Source: Ramlibacter paludis (GTDB lineage: Bacteria > Pseudomonadota > Gammaproteobacteria > Burkholderiales > Burkholderiaceae_C). From it: a stretch of DNA of 64,000 bases. Location: contig NZ_JAKLTM010000004.1 in NCBI RefSeq assembly GCF_022012305.1, positions 62,001-126,000 on the forward strand. Direction: 5' to 3'. Positions 8,952 to 18,090 of the stretch are shown here, one piece after another. The notes under the pieces are model-generated. The model had not been told where the DNA came from. It saw only the letters and a program-made list of their open reading frames with translations, and did not search any database. The number at the start of each line of letters is the position of its first letter. The first letter of the stretch is position 1. Position numbers and translations under genes: made by a program.

Positions 8952-9799
8952 TGGGCGGCGATGGGATCGGCTGCGGCCGGCATCGTCGCGGCGGGCAGGT
9001 TGCCGCGGCCGCGCGCGCCACCCAGGGGCACGCCGGGAAACTGCTCCGGCGATCCGGGATCGCGGTGCCCGGGCATTTCCATGCGCACGCGATTCGGCAC
9101 GCGGCTCGAGGGGCCCATCGCCGGCGGCTTGAGCAAGGTGTACAGCTGCATCACCGTCTTCACGTAGTTCTGGGTTTCGCGGTAATTGGGAATGCGGTTG
9201 CCGGCGCGCTGCACGGCGCCCTCGCCCGCGTTGTAGGCCGCCAGCGCCAGCTCGAGCTGGCCGGGGAACATCTTCAAGAGGTCGGCCAGGTAGCGCGCAC
9301 CAACGCGCACGTTGGTGCGCGGGTCGGCCAGCTTCTTTTCCACCGGCTGCTTCAGGTCGCCGGTCACGCCGTAGCGTTGCGCCGTGGCGGGCATCACCTG
9401 CATCAGGCCGACCGCGCCCTTGGGCGAGACGGCGCCGGAATCGAAGCCGCTTTCGGTGGCGATCAACGCCTGCAGCAGTTCGATGTCGATGCCCTGTTCC
9501 ACCGAGGCGGCGCGCAGGTGGTGCTTCACCACCTTGTAGCCGGGCGAGATGTCGAAGAAGGCGAGCAGCTTGGCCGGCGCGGTCGGCACCGCCACGGCGC
9601 GCGGCGTCTGCGTGTGCACGCCGCCGGCGGTGTCGAAGCTCTCGCCGCCGCGGAAGAAGAGCTCGTAGCGCTCGTCGACCTTCTCGGCGGCGAAGTGCGC
9701 CACGCCCTTCTCATCGACGTAGCCCCAGACCTCGGCGCGCGCAGCAGCGGCACCGAGCGCGAGCGCGGTGGCCAGGGACAGCGCGGCGAGCCGCTTCAC
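8948..9799 (-). CDS. Lytic transglycosylase, SLT type with DUF4124 N-terminus
   Basis: The 283-residue enzyme has a signal peptide (residues 1-22), then a DUF4124-like segment (VWGYVDEKGVAHFAAEKVDE), then the soluble lytic transglycosylase domain. The catalytic glutamate is Glu116 in LIATESGFDSGAVSPKGAVG, followed by LMQVMPATAQRYGV and AALAAYNAGEGAV-like motifs typical of family 1 transglycosylases. It would cleave peptidoglycan between MurNAc and GlcNAc in the periplasm. Translation starts at a GTG that overlaps the upstream GNAT stop (GTGA), and the 3' end overlaps the next start (ATGA), so three consecutive genes are translationally coupled. Confidence 0.9.
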   Translation of the reverse strand: MKRLAALSLATALALGAAAARAEVWGYVDEKGVAHFAAEKVDERYELFFRGGESFDTAGGVHTQTPRAVAVPTAPAKLLAFFDISPGYKVVKHHLRAASVEQGIDIELLQALIATESGFDSGAVSPKGAVGLMQVMPATAQRYGVTGDLKQPVEKKLADPRTNVRVGARYLADLLKMFPGQLELALAAYNAGEGAVQRAGNRIPNYRETQNYVKTVMQLYTLLKPPAMGPSSRVPNRVRMEMPGHRDPGSPEQFPGVPLGGARGRGNLPAATMPAAADPIAAQ

Positions 9800-10317
9800 G
9801 CGCGCAGCTCCAGGAAGTCGCCGCGGCGCTGCGCGAATTCGGATTGCAGCATCGACATCACGACCAGCGTCTCGAAGCCCCCGGCCACGCGCACGGCCTC
9901 GCGCAGCTCGCCTTCCACGACGAAGCCTTCGCCGGCGTACAAGGCCTGCGCGCGCGCGTTGCGCTTCTTCACGTCCAGCCAGAGCCGGTGCGCGCCCAGG
10001 TCGTCGAAGGCCACCTTCTTCACCACCCGCAGCGTCGCGCGGCCCGTGCCCTGGCCCTTGGCGCCCACCACCATGCGCTTCAGTTCCAGCGACTGGTTCT
10101 GGCTGCGGCAGCCGATCAGGATGACGAAGCCGGCCGACTCCAGCTCGGGACCGGCCTCCACGATGAAGTGGCGAAAGTCCGGGAAGCGGATTGCCGCCTC
10201 GTGCTGCGTGCGCTCCCAGGGTGTGATGAAAGGCAGGTTGTCCGGGTCCTGCTCCAGCGACAGGACGAAGTCCAGGTCGCTTTGCATGGTGGGGCGCAGG
10301 CGGACGCGCGTGCTCAT
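9796..10317 (-). CDS. GNAT-family acetyltransferase in the parE-parC operon
   Basis: This 173-residue GNAT begins MSTRVRLRPTMQSDLDFVL and carries the acetyl-CoA loop VVGAKGQGTGRATLRVVKK and the late motif KKRNARAQALYAGEGFVVE. It resembles RimJ/RimL-type enzymes. The gene lies 5 bases after parE and overlaps the transglycosylase start by GTGA. An open frame continues far upstream through parE but is only an antiframe artefact; the ATG at 10317 is the first plausible start. The target is unknown, and its fixed place next to parE suggests shared expression rather than a shared pathway. Confidence 0.84.
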   Translation of the reverse strand: MSTRVRLRPTMQSDLDFVLSLEQDPDNLPFITPWERTQHEAAIRFPDFRHFIVEAGPELESAGFVILIGCRSQNQSLELKRMVVGAKGQGTGRATLRVVKKVAFDDLGAHRLWLDVKKRNARAQALYAGEGFVVEGELREAVRVAGGFETLVVMSMLQSEFAQRRGDFLELRA

Positions 10318-10322
10318 GGCGC

Positions 10323-12287
<1,965 letters not shown>

Positions 12288-12322
12288 ATGCGGGGGGCAT
12301 TGTAGTCGTCGGGCTGCGGAAC

Positions 12323-12340
12323 ACTGGATGAACATCCAGT
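12323..12340. promoter_or_regulatory. Palindrome upstream of parE resembling a LexA box
   Basis: A perfect inverted repeat ACTGGAT-GAAC-ATCCAGT sits 36 bases before the parE start in the 159-base region shared with the divergent MFS gene. It has the geometry of a LexA site (CTG-N10-CAG), although the outer bases are CTGG/CCAG instead of CTGT/ACAG. The position suits control of parE, the MFS gene or both. LexA binding is inference. Confidence 0.45.
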
Positions 12341-12446
12341 TACGCGGCGATTATTGCCTGGCCGTCATCAATCCCCCTCAAACATTTCAACAGGGTTGTC
12401 AGGTGCGCGGCAAGCGAAGCCACGAAGGCGCCGCTACATTGCTGCG

Positions 12447-13670
12447 ATGCAAACCGCCGCCCCCAAGTTGTCGATGACGCAGGTGCTCGCCTGCGGCGCC
12501 ATGATCGTCACCCTCTCCATGGGCATCCGGCACGGCTTCGGCCTGTGGCTGCAGCCCATCACCCAGGCCCAGGGCTGGACGCGCGAGACCTTCGCCTTCG
12601 CCATCGCCATCCAGAACCTCGCCTGGGGCCTGACCGGCATCTTCGCCGGCATGCTGGCCGACCGCTTCGGCGCCTTCCGTGTGCTGGTGATGGGCACCGT
12701 GCTTTACGCGCTCGGATTGGCGGGCATGGCGCTTTCCAGCAACACCTTCCTCTTCACCCTGACCACCGGGGTGCTGATCGGCGCGGCCCAGGCGGGCACG
12801 ACCTACGCCGTGGTCTACGGCGTGATCGGACGGCAGATCGCCCCGGAAAAGCGATCCTGGGCGATGGGCGTGGCGGCCGCCGCGGGCTCCTTCGGCCAGT
12901 TCCTGATGGTGCCGGTGGAGGGCTTCCTGATCTCCGGCATCGGCTGGCAGCAGGCGCTGCTGGTGCTGGCGGTGGTGGTAATCGCCATCGTGCCGCTGGC
13001 CTTCGGCCTGCGCGAGCCGGGCTTCGGCGGCGGCGCCACCCCGCCCAAGCGCGACCAGACCATCCTGCAGGCGCTGGGCGAGGCCTTCAAGTACCCGAGC
13101 TTCCAGCTGCTGATGGCGGGCTACTTCGTCTGCGGCTTCCAGGTGGTCTTCATCGGCGTGCACATGCCGTCCTACCTGAAGGACAAGGGCCTGTCGCCGC
13201 AGGTGGCGAGCTACGCGCTGGCGCTGATCGGCCTGTTCAACGTGTTCGGCACCTACCTCGCCGGCACCCTGGGCCAGAAGCTGGCCCGCCGGAAGATCCT
13301 GGCCTCGATCTACCTGGGCCGCTCGATCGCCATCGCCCTCTTCCTGTGGGCGCCGCTGACGCCGATGTCCGTCTACATCTTCGCCGCGGTGATGGGCGTG
13401 CTGTGGCTGTCGACGGTGCCGCCCACCAACGCCACCATCGCGCAGATCTTCGGCGTGGCGCACCTGTCGATGCTGGGCGGCTTCGTCTTCTTCAGCCACC
13501 AGATCGGCTCCTTCCTGGGCGTCTGGCTGGGCGGCGTTCTGTACGACAAGACGGGCAGCTACGACATCGTCTGGTACATCTCGATCGCGCTCGGGCTCTT
13601 CGCGGCCATCGTCAACCTGCCGGTGCGCGAAGCGCCGATCAGCCGCGGCGCCGTGCCGCAGGCGGCGTGA
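12447..13670 (+). CDS. MFS transporter, monocarboxylate/oxalate-formate type
   Basis: The 407-residue protein has twelve predicted helices. The loop 2-3 signature GMLADRFGAFRVLVMG is typical of the major facilitator superfamily, and the family-type motif GIRHGFGLWLQPI near the N-terminus matches the OFA/monocarboxylate branch. The start ATG at 12447 opens directly into helix 1 after a short tail; an upstream in-frame start would add about 30 basic residues. Substrate unknown, probably an organic anion. The next gene, a 39-residue membrane peptide, starts 3 bases after the stop. Confidence 0.87.
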   Translation: MQTAAPKLSMTQVLACGAMIVTLSMGIRHGFGLWLQPITQAQGWTRETFAFAIAIQNLAWGLTGIFAGMLADRFGAFRVLVMGTVLYALGLAGMALSSNTFLFTLTTGVLIGAAQAGTTYAVVYGVIGRQIAPEKRSWAMGVAAAAGSFGQFLMVPVEGFLISGIGWQQALLVLAVVVIAIVPLAFGLREPGFGGGATPPKRDQTILQALGEAFKYPSFQLLMAGYFVCGFQVVFIGVHMPSYLKDKGLSPQVASYALALIGLFNVFGTYLAGTLGQKLARRKILASIYLGRSIAIALFLWAPLTPMSVYIFAAVMGVLWLSTVPPTNATIAQIFGVAHLSMLGGFVFFSHQIGSFLGVWLGGVLYDKTGSYDIVWYISIALGLFAAIVNLPVREAPISRGAVPQAA

Positions 13671-13672
13671 GC

Positions 13673-13792
13673 ATGACGAAGCTGCTGGCCTACGGCGCCG
13701 CCCTCGCGGTGCTGCTGGCAGTCTTCGCGCTCTACACGCGGCCGCAGATGATGGTTGCCCTGGGCGACATGATCTGGGCCTGTTTCCAATAG
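13673..13792 (+). CDS. 39-residue predicted membrane peptide
   Basis: A small frame starts 3 bases after the MFS transporter stop: a short basic start (MTKL), a single hydrophobic helix LAYGAALAVLLAVFALY, then TRPQMMVALGDMIWACFQ. The spacing and helix make it a credible co-translated small membrane protein. Nothing in the sequence tells its role. It could be an accessory peptide of the transporter. Below the size usually annotated; confidence is moderate. Confidence 0.5.
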   Translation: MTKLLAYGAALAVLLAVFALYTRPQMMVALGDMIWACFQ

Positions 13793-13803
13793 GCCCCATC
13801 CAT

Positions 13804-13831
13804 GTCATTGCGGGCTCGAGCCCGGGATGAC
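13804..13831. repeat. Short palindromic repeat, GTCAT...ATGAC type (family A, short form)
   Basis: The 28-base element starts GTCAT and ends ATGAC, with the perfect core CGGGCTCGAGCCCG at 13811-13824. It shares its ends with the longer elements at 23713-23804 and 54923-55013. It lies between the small membrane peptide and the SDR gene, where it could fold in RNA. Confidence 0.6.
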
Positions 13832-13861
13832 AAGGGCTGCGCAAGGATTACAGTCCGCCCC

Positions 13862-14674
13862 ATGATCGTCACCCTCATCACCGGCGCCTCCGACGGCATA
13901 GGGGCTGAAATGGCCCGCCAGCTGGCCGCCAGGCAAGGCGCGAATGCGGCGCTCGTCCTGGCCGGGCGCAGCCAGGAAAAGCTCGCCGCCGTCGAAGCCC
14001 AATGCAAGGAACGCGGTGCCCAGACGCTGACCGTCGCGATGGACGTCGCGCAGGAAGCCCAATGCCGCGCCCTGGTCGCTTCCGCCATCGAGCACTTCGG
14101 CCGCCTCGACGGCCTGGTGAACAACGCCGGCATCTCGGCGCAAGCCCTGTTCGAGGACGTGAAGGCGGAAGACCTGCACTGGTACGAGGACCTGATGAAG
14201 GTCAACCTGTGGGGCGCGGTCTGGTGCACCCACGCCGCCCTGCCCTTTCTCAAGCAAAGCAAGGGCCGCATCGTCGCGGTCGGGTCGCTCGCCGGCCTCG
14301 TGGGCGTGCCCGGACGCACCGCCTACAGCGCCACCAAGTTCGCCATGACCGGCTTCTTCGAAGCGCTGCGCGCCGAGCTCAAGGCTTCGGGCGTCAGCGT
14401 CACCACCGCCTACCCCGGCGTCGTCGCCACGCAGATCCGCTACCGCGGCTACAACGCCCAAGGGCAGCCGGCCGGCTCCAGCGGCCTGAAGGAAGACGAT
14501 GCGATGAGCGTGGAGGAATGCGCACGCCTGATCCTGGACGGCATGAACCGCCGCGACCGCGAGGTCGTGATGACCACCAAGGGCAAGCTCGGGCGCTTCA
14601 TGAAGCTGCTGGCGCCCGGCGTGGTGGAAAACATGGCGCTGGCGGCCCTGAAGCAGGACGTGCGTCCGCATTGA
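13862..14674 (+). CDS. Short-chain dehydrogenase/reductase (classical SDR)
   Basis: The 270-residue protein has the classical SDR pattern: TGASDGIG (residues 7-14) for NAD(P) binding, DGLVNNAG, the catalytic serine in [11 protein letters not shown], and YSATK with the catalytic Tyr and Lys. The start is the ATG directly before the first beta strand; a longer upstream frame would read through the palindromic repeat. Substrate unknown. The methyltransferase gene starts 3 bases after the stop. Confidence 0.88.
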   Translation: MIVTLITGASDGIGAEMARQLAARQGANAALVLAGRSQEKLAAVEAQCKERGAQTLTVAMDVAQEAQCRALVASAIEHFGRLDGLVNNAGISAQALFEDVKAEDLHWYEDLMKVNLWGAVWCTHAALPFLKQSKGRIVAVGSLAGLVGVPGRTAYSATKFAMTGFFEALRAELKASGVSVTTAYPGVVATQIRYRGYNAQGQPAGSSGLKEDDAMSVEECARLILDGMNRRDREVVMTTKGKLGRFMKLLAPGVVENMALAALKQDVRPH

Positions 14675-14676
14675 CC

Positions 14677-15213
14677 ATGCACGGCAGCGAAGACCCCTCC
14701 GCCTGGATCCGCCGCTGGACCCACCTGGTCCCGGCCGGCGGCGCCGTGCTCGACGTGGCCAGCGGCCGCGGCCGGCATGCCCGCTGGTTCGCGCAACGCG
14801 GCCACCCGGTCGTCGCCGTCGACCGCGACGCCGAGGCGCTGGCCACCCTGCACGGCGTCGCCGACACCGTCGAAGCCGACATCGAGAACGGCCCTTGGCC
14901 TTTTCCCGAGCGGCAGTTCGCCGCCGTGGTCGTCACGAATTACCTCTGGCGCGCGCTGCTGCCGCAGATCGCCGCGGCGGTGGCGCCCGGCGGCGTGCTG
15001 CTCTACGAGACCTTCGCCCAGGGCAACGAAACGGTGGGCAAGCCCAGCCGCCCCGACTTCCTCCTGGCTCCCGGGGAACTGCTTGCCGCTTGCCAGGGTC
15101 TTCGCATCGTGGCCTACGAAGACGGCTTCCTCGACAACCCGCCCCGCTTCGTCCAGCGGATCGCCGCCGTCCGAGGTGCACCAAGCCCTGCGCCGGCGCG
15201 TTACCAGCTCTAG
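14677..15213 (+). CDS. SAM-dependent methyltransferase
   Basis: This 178-residue class I methyltransferase has SAM motif I in [20 protein letters not shown], the acidic motif II in [10 protein letters not shown], and motif IV in [12 protein letters not shown]. It resembles the TehB/UbiE-like small methyltransferases. It lies 3 bases after the SDR gene and 33 bases before dapA. Acceptor unknown. Confidence 0.84.
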   Translation: MHGSEDPSAWIRRWTHLVPAGGAVLDVASGRGRHARWFAQRGHPVVAVDRDAEALATLHGVADTVEADIENGPWPFPERQFAAVVVTNYLWRALLPQIAAAVAPGGVLLYETFAQGNETVGKPSRPDFLLAPGELLAACQGLRIVAYEDGFLDNPPRFVQRIAAVRGAPSPAPARYQL

Positions 15214-15214
15214 T

Positions 15215-15220
15215 TAGAAT
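15215..15220 (+). promoter_or_regulatory. Possible -10 box of the dapA promoter
   Basis: TAGAAT (one mismatch to TATAAT) lies 26 bases upstream of the dapA start, right after the methyltransferase stop. No good -35 box is visible, so this is only a weak call. Confidence 0.3.
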
Positions 15221-15245
15221 CGCCTATTCCCTGGACCAAACCCGA

Positions 15246-16133
15246 ATGACACCGATTACTGGCAGCATCGTGGCCCTCGTCACGCCAATGCACGAGGATG
15301 GCAGCGTGGATTACCCCACCCTGCGCAAACTCGTGGACTGGCACATCGCCGAAGGCACCGACTGCATCGGCGTGGTCGGCACCACCGGCGAGTCGCCGAC
15401 GGTCGACGTCGAGGAGCACCAGGAGATCATCCGCGTCTCGGTGGAGCAGGCCCGCGGGCGCGTGCCCATCATGGCCGGCTGCGGCGCCAATTCCACGCAG
15501 GAAGCGATCGCCCTGGCGAAGTACGCACAGAAGGTCGGCGCCGACTGCCAGCTGCAGGTCGTGCCTTACTACAACAAGCCGACGCAGGAAGGCCTGTACC
15601 GGCACTTCAAGGCGATCGCCGAAGCCACCGGCGACCTGCCCACCATCCTTTACAACGTGCCCGGCCGCACCGTCGGCGACATGCTGCACGACACCGTGCT
15701 GCGCCTGGCCGAAGTGCCCGGCATCGTCGGCATCAAGGAGGCCACCGGCAACATCGAGCGCGCGCAGTGGCTGATCCGCGAAGCGCCCAAGGGCTTCTCG
15801 ATCTATTCGGGCGACGACCCGACCGCCGTGGCGCTCATGCTGTGCGGCGGCCATGGCAACGTGAGCGTGACGGCCAACGTGGCGCCGCGCCTGATGCACG
15901 AACTCTGCGTGGCCGCCGTTGCCGGCGACACCAAGAAGGCGATGGACATCCAGTTCAAGCTGATGCCGCTGCACAAGCACCTGTTCGTCGAAGCGAACCC
16001 GATTCCGGTCAAGTGGGCCATGGCGCGCATGGGCCTCATGGGCGGCGCGCTGCGCCTGCCGATGACGCCGCTGGGCGCCGCCAACGTGCCCGTGGTGGAA
16101 GGCGCGCTGCGCGCCTGCGGCCTGCTGGCCTGA
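15246..16133 (+). CDS. dapA: 4-hydroxy-tetrahydrodipicolinate synthase
   Basis: The 295-residue enzyme condenses pyruvate with aspartate semialdehyde, the first committed step of lysine and diaminopimelate synthesis. The Schiff-base lysine is Lys164 in [12 protein letters not shown]; the proton-relay Thr46/Thr47 lie in GTTGES and Tyr136 in ILYNVPGRT. Length and start match the family. bamC follows 29 bases later, the classic dapA-bamC (dapA-nlpB) order. Confidence 0.97.
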   Translation: MTPITGSIVALVTPMHEDGSVDYPTLRKLVDWHIAEGTDCIGVVGTTGESPTVDVEEHQEIIRVSVEQARGRVPIMAGCGANSTQEAIALAKYAQKVGADCQLQVVPYYNKPTQEGLYRHFKAIAEATGDLPTILYNVPGRTVGDMLHDTVLRLAEVPGIVGIKEATGNIERAQWLIREAPKGFSIYSGDDPTAVALMLCGGHGNVSVTANVAPRLMHELCVAAVAGDTKKAMDIQFKLMPLHKHLFVEANPIPVKWAMARMGLMGGALRLPMTPLGAANVPVVEGALRACGLLA

Positions 16134-16162
16134 ACACATAGCGTTCCTAGAGGGGATCCCAA

Positions 16163-17239
16163 GTGAAGTTTTCCGTGAAGTTCGGCCTGCTGGCCCTGGT
16201 GGGCGCGCTGTCCGCCTGCACCATGCTGCAAGGCGACAAGGTCGATTACAAGAGCGCCAGCAAGGGCGTCTCGCTCGAGGTGCCGCCCGACCTGTCGCAG
16301 CTCTCGCGCGACTCGCGCTACGTGGTGCCCGGCGGCGCGGTTTCGGCCAGCAGCTATGCGGTCGGCCAGTCCGTGCCCACGCTGCCCACCGCGGCCACCG
16401 CCATCGGCGACGTGCGCGTCGAGCGCGCCGGCAACCAGCGCTGGCTGGTGGTCAACCGCCCGGCCGACCAGCTCTGGGGCCCGCTGCGCGACTTCTGGCA
16501 GGAAAGCGGCTTCCTGCTGACCATGGACCAGCCCAACCTGGGCATCATGGAAACCGACTGGGCCGAGAACCGCGCCAAGATCCCGCAGGATGTGGTGCGC
16601 GCCACGCTGGGCAAGCTGCTCGACTCCGTCTACTCCACCGCCGAGCGCGACAAGTTCCGCACGCGCCTGGAGCGTTCCGCCACCGGCTCCACCGAGATCT
16701 ACATCAGCCACCGCGGCATGATCGAGGTGTACAGCAACGCGCAGAAGGACCAGACCGTGTGGCAGCCCCGCCCGGCCGATCCGGAGCTCGAAGCCGAATT
16801 CCTGCGCCGCCTGATGGTCAAGCTGGGCGTGCCGGCCGCGCAGAGCGCCGCGGCTGCCGCCGTGGGTGCCGACAAGCCGGGCTCGCGCATCACCAGCGTC
16901 AACAACCAGCCCGTGCTGGTGGTGGACGACACCTTCGACCGCGCCTGGCGCCGCGTCGGCCTGGCGCTCGATCGCACCGGCTTCACCGTGGAAGACCGCG
17001 ACCGCAGCCAGGGCACCTACTTCGTGCGCTACGTGCCGCCCAATGCGGACAAGGAAGAAAAGGGCTTCTTCGCCCGCCTGTTCACCCGCGAGAAGACCGA
17101 GGCGCCGCTCAAGTACCGCATCGCGCTCAAGAGCGAAGGCCAGAGCACCACGGTGTCGGTGCTGAACGCCGCCGGCGCGCCGGAGACGTCGACCAACGCG
17201 CAGCGCATCGTCCAAGTGATCGCGGATGATTTGAAGTGA
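16163..17239 (+). CDS. bamC: Outer membrane protein assembly factor BamC (lipoprotein)
   Basis: The 358-residue lipoprotein belongs to the BAM complex that inserts beta-barrels into the outer membrane. The lipobox is ALSACTML. The unstructured N-terminal stretch that binds BamD (DKVDYKSASKGVSLEVPPDL) is present, followed by the two helix-grip domains (QRWLVVNRPADQLWGPLRDF; and QPVLVVDDTFDRAWRRVGLA). Its place directly after dapA supports the assignment. Confidence 0.93.
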   Translation: MKFSVKFGLLALVGALSACTMLQGDKVDYKSASKGVSLEVPPDLSQLSRDSRYVVPGGAVSASSYAVGQSVPTLPTAATAIGDVRVERAGNQRWLVVNRPADQLWGPLRDFWQESGFLLTMDQPNLGIMETDWAENRAKIPQDVVRATLGKLLDSVYSTAERDKFRTRLERSATGSTEIYISHRGMIEVYSNAQKDQTVWQPRPADPELEAEFLRRLMVKLGVPAAQSAAAAAVGADKPGSRITSVNNQPVLVVDDTFDRAWRRVGLALDRTGFTVEDRDRSQGTYFVRYVPPNADKEEKGFFARLFTREKTEAPLKYRIALKSEGQSTTVSVLNAAGAPETSTNAQRIVQVIADDLK

Positions 17240-17263
17240 GGCCCGGCGAAGCCGCCCAAGTCC

Positions 17264-17295
17264 AAGGCAGGCGGCGCAGCCGACTGCCTTGTTTT
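17264..17295 (+). terminator. Rho-independent terminator after dapA-bamC
   Basis: AAGGCAG (17264-17270) pairs with CTGCCTT (17284-17290) around an inner, mostly complementary segment. A GTTTT run follows. It lies 25 bases after the bamC stop. Confidence 0.65.
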
Positions 17296-17300
17296 AGTCC

Positions 17301-18080
17301 GTGACCATTCGGTTCAAGAGCCTCGGCAGCGGTAGCTCCGGAAACGCTACCGTCGTCCAGGCTCGTTGCGGCACCCAGCTGGTCCACCTGCTGGTCGACT
17401 GCGGGCTGGGCATCAAGGAGCTGGACAAGCGCCTGGGCGCGGCCGGCATGCTGGCCGAGCAGATCGATGCCATCTTCGTGACGCACGAGCACGGCGACCA
17501 CATCGGCTGCGCCCACCGGCTGGCGGTGCGCGAACGCATTCCCGTCTACATGAGCGCCGGAACGTACGACGGCGTGGGCCAGCCCGATTTCGACGGGCTG
17601 CTGCGGCTCGCCAGCGACGGCGAAGACATCACCATCGGCAGCCTGCGGGTGCGCCCCTTCACGGTGCCGCACGACGCGCGCGAGCCGCTGCAGCTCACCT
17701 GCACCGACGGCGACACGCGCCTGGGCATCCTCACCGACCTGGGCCACGCCACGGCCCACGTGCAGCAGCACCTGGCCGGTTGCGCCACCGTGCTGCTGGA
17801 GTGCAACCACGACGAAGAGATGCTGGCCGCCGGCTCGTATCCGGCCTTCCTGAAGCGTCGCGTCGGCGGCGCCTATGGCCACCTGGCCAACAGCGCCGCG
17901 GCGGCCATCGCGCAGGCGCTGCTGGCCAGCGGCCTGAAGCAGGTGGTGGCGGCGCACCTGAGCGAACAAAACAACAAGCCGGAGCTGGTGCGCCAGGCGC
18001 TGGCCGATGCGCTCGCCTGCGCGGCGAACGACATCTACGTGGCCGACGGCGCCAAGGGCAGCGACTGGCTGACCGCCTGA
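17301..18080 (+). CDS. MBL-fold metallo-hydrolase, YycJ/WalJ-like
   Basis: The 259-residue protein starts at GTG with MTIRFKSLGSGSSGNATVVQ and carries the zinc motif THEHGDHIGC plus the C-terminal AHLSEQNNKPEL, both typical of the YycJ/WalJ branch of metallo-beta-lactamase-fold proteins (putative DNA exonucleases or RNA hydrolases). The terminator ends 6 bases before the start, so the leader is very short or transcription enters from upstream. Convergent with the large exoprotein gene with a 10-base gap. Confidence 0.85.
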   Translation: MTIRFKSLGSGSSGNATVVQARCGTQLVHLLVDCGLGIKELDKRLGAAGMLAEQIDAIFVTHEHGDHIGCAHRLAVRERIPVYMSAGTYDGVGQPDFDGLLRLASDGEDITIGSLRVRPFTVPHDAREPLQLTCTDGDTRLGILTDLGHATAHVQQHLAGCATVLLECNHDEEMLAAGSYPAFLKRRVGGAYGHLANSAAAAIAQALLASGLKQVVAAHLSEQNNKPELVRQALADALACAANDIYVADGAKGSDWLTA

Positions 18081-18090
18081 GCGGGCACGC

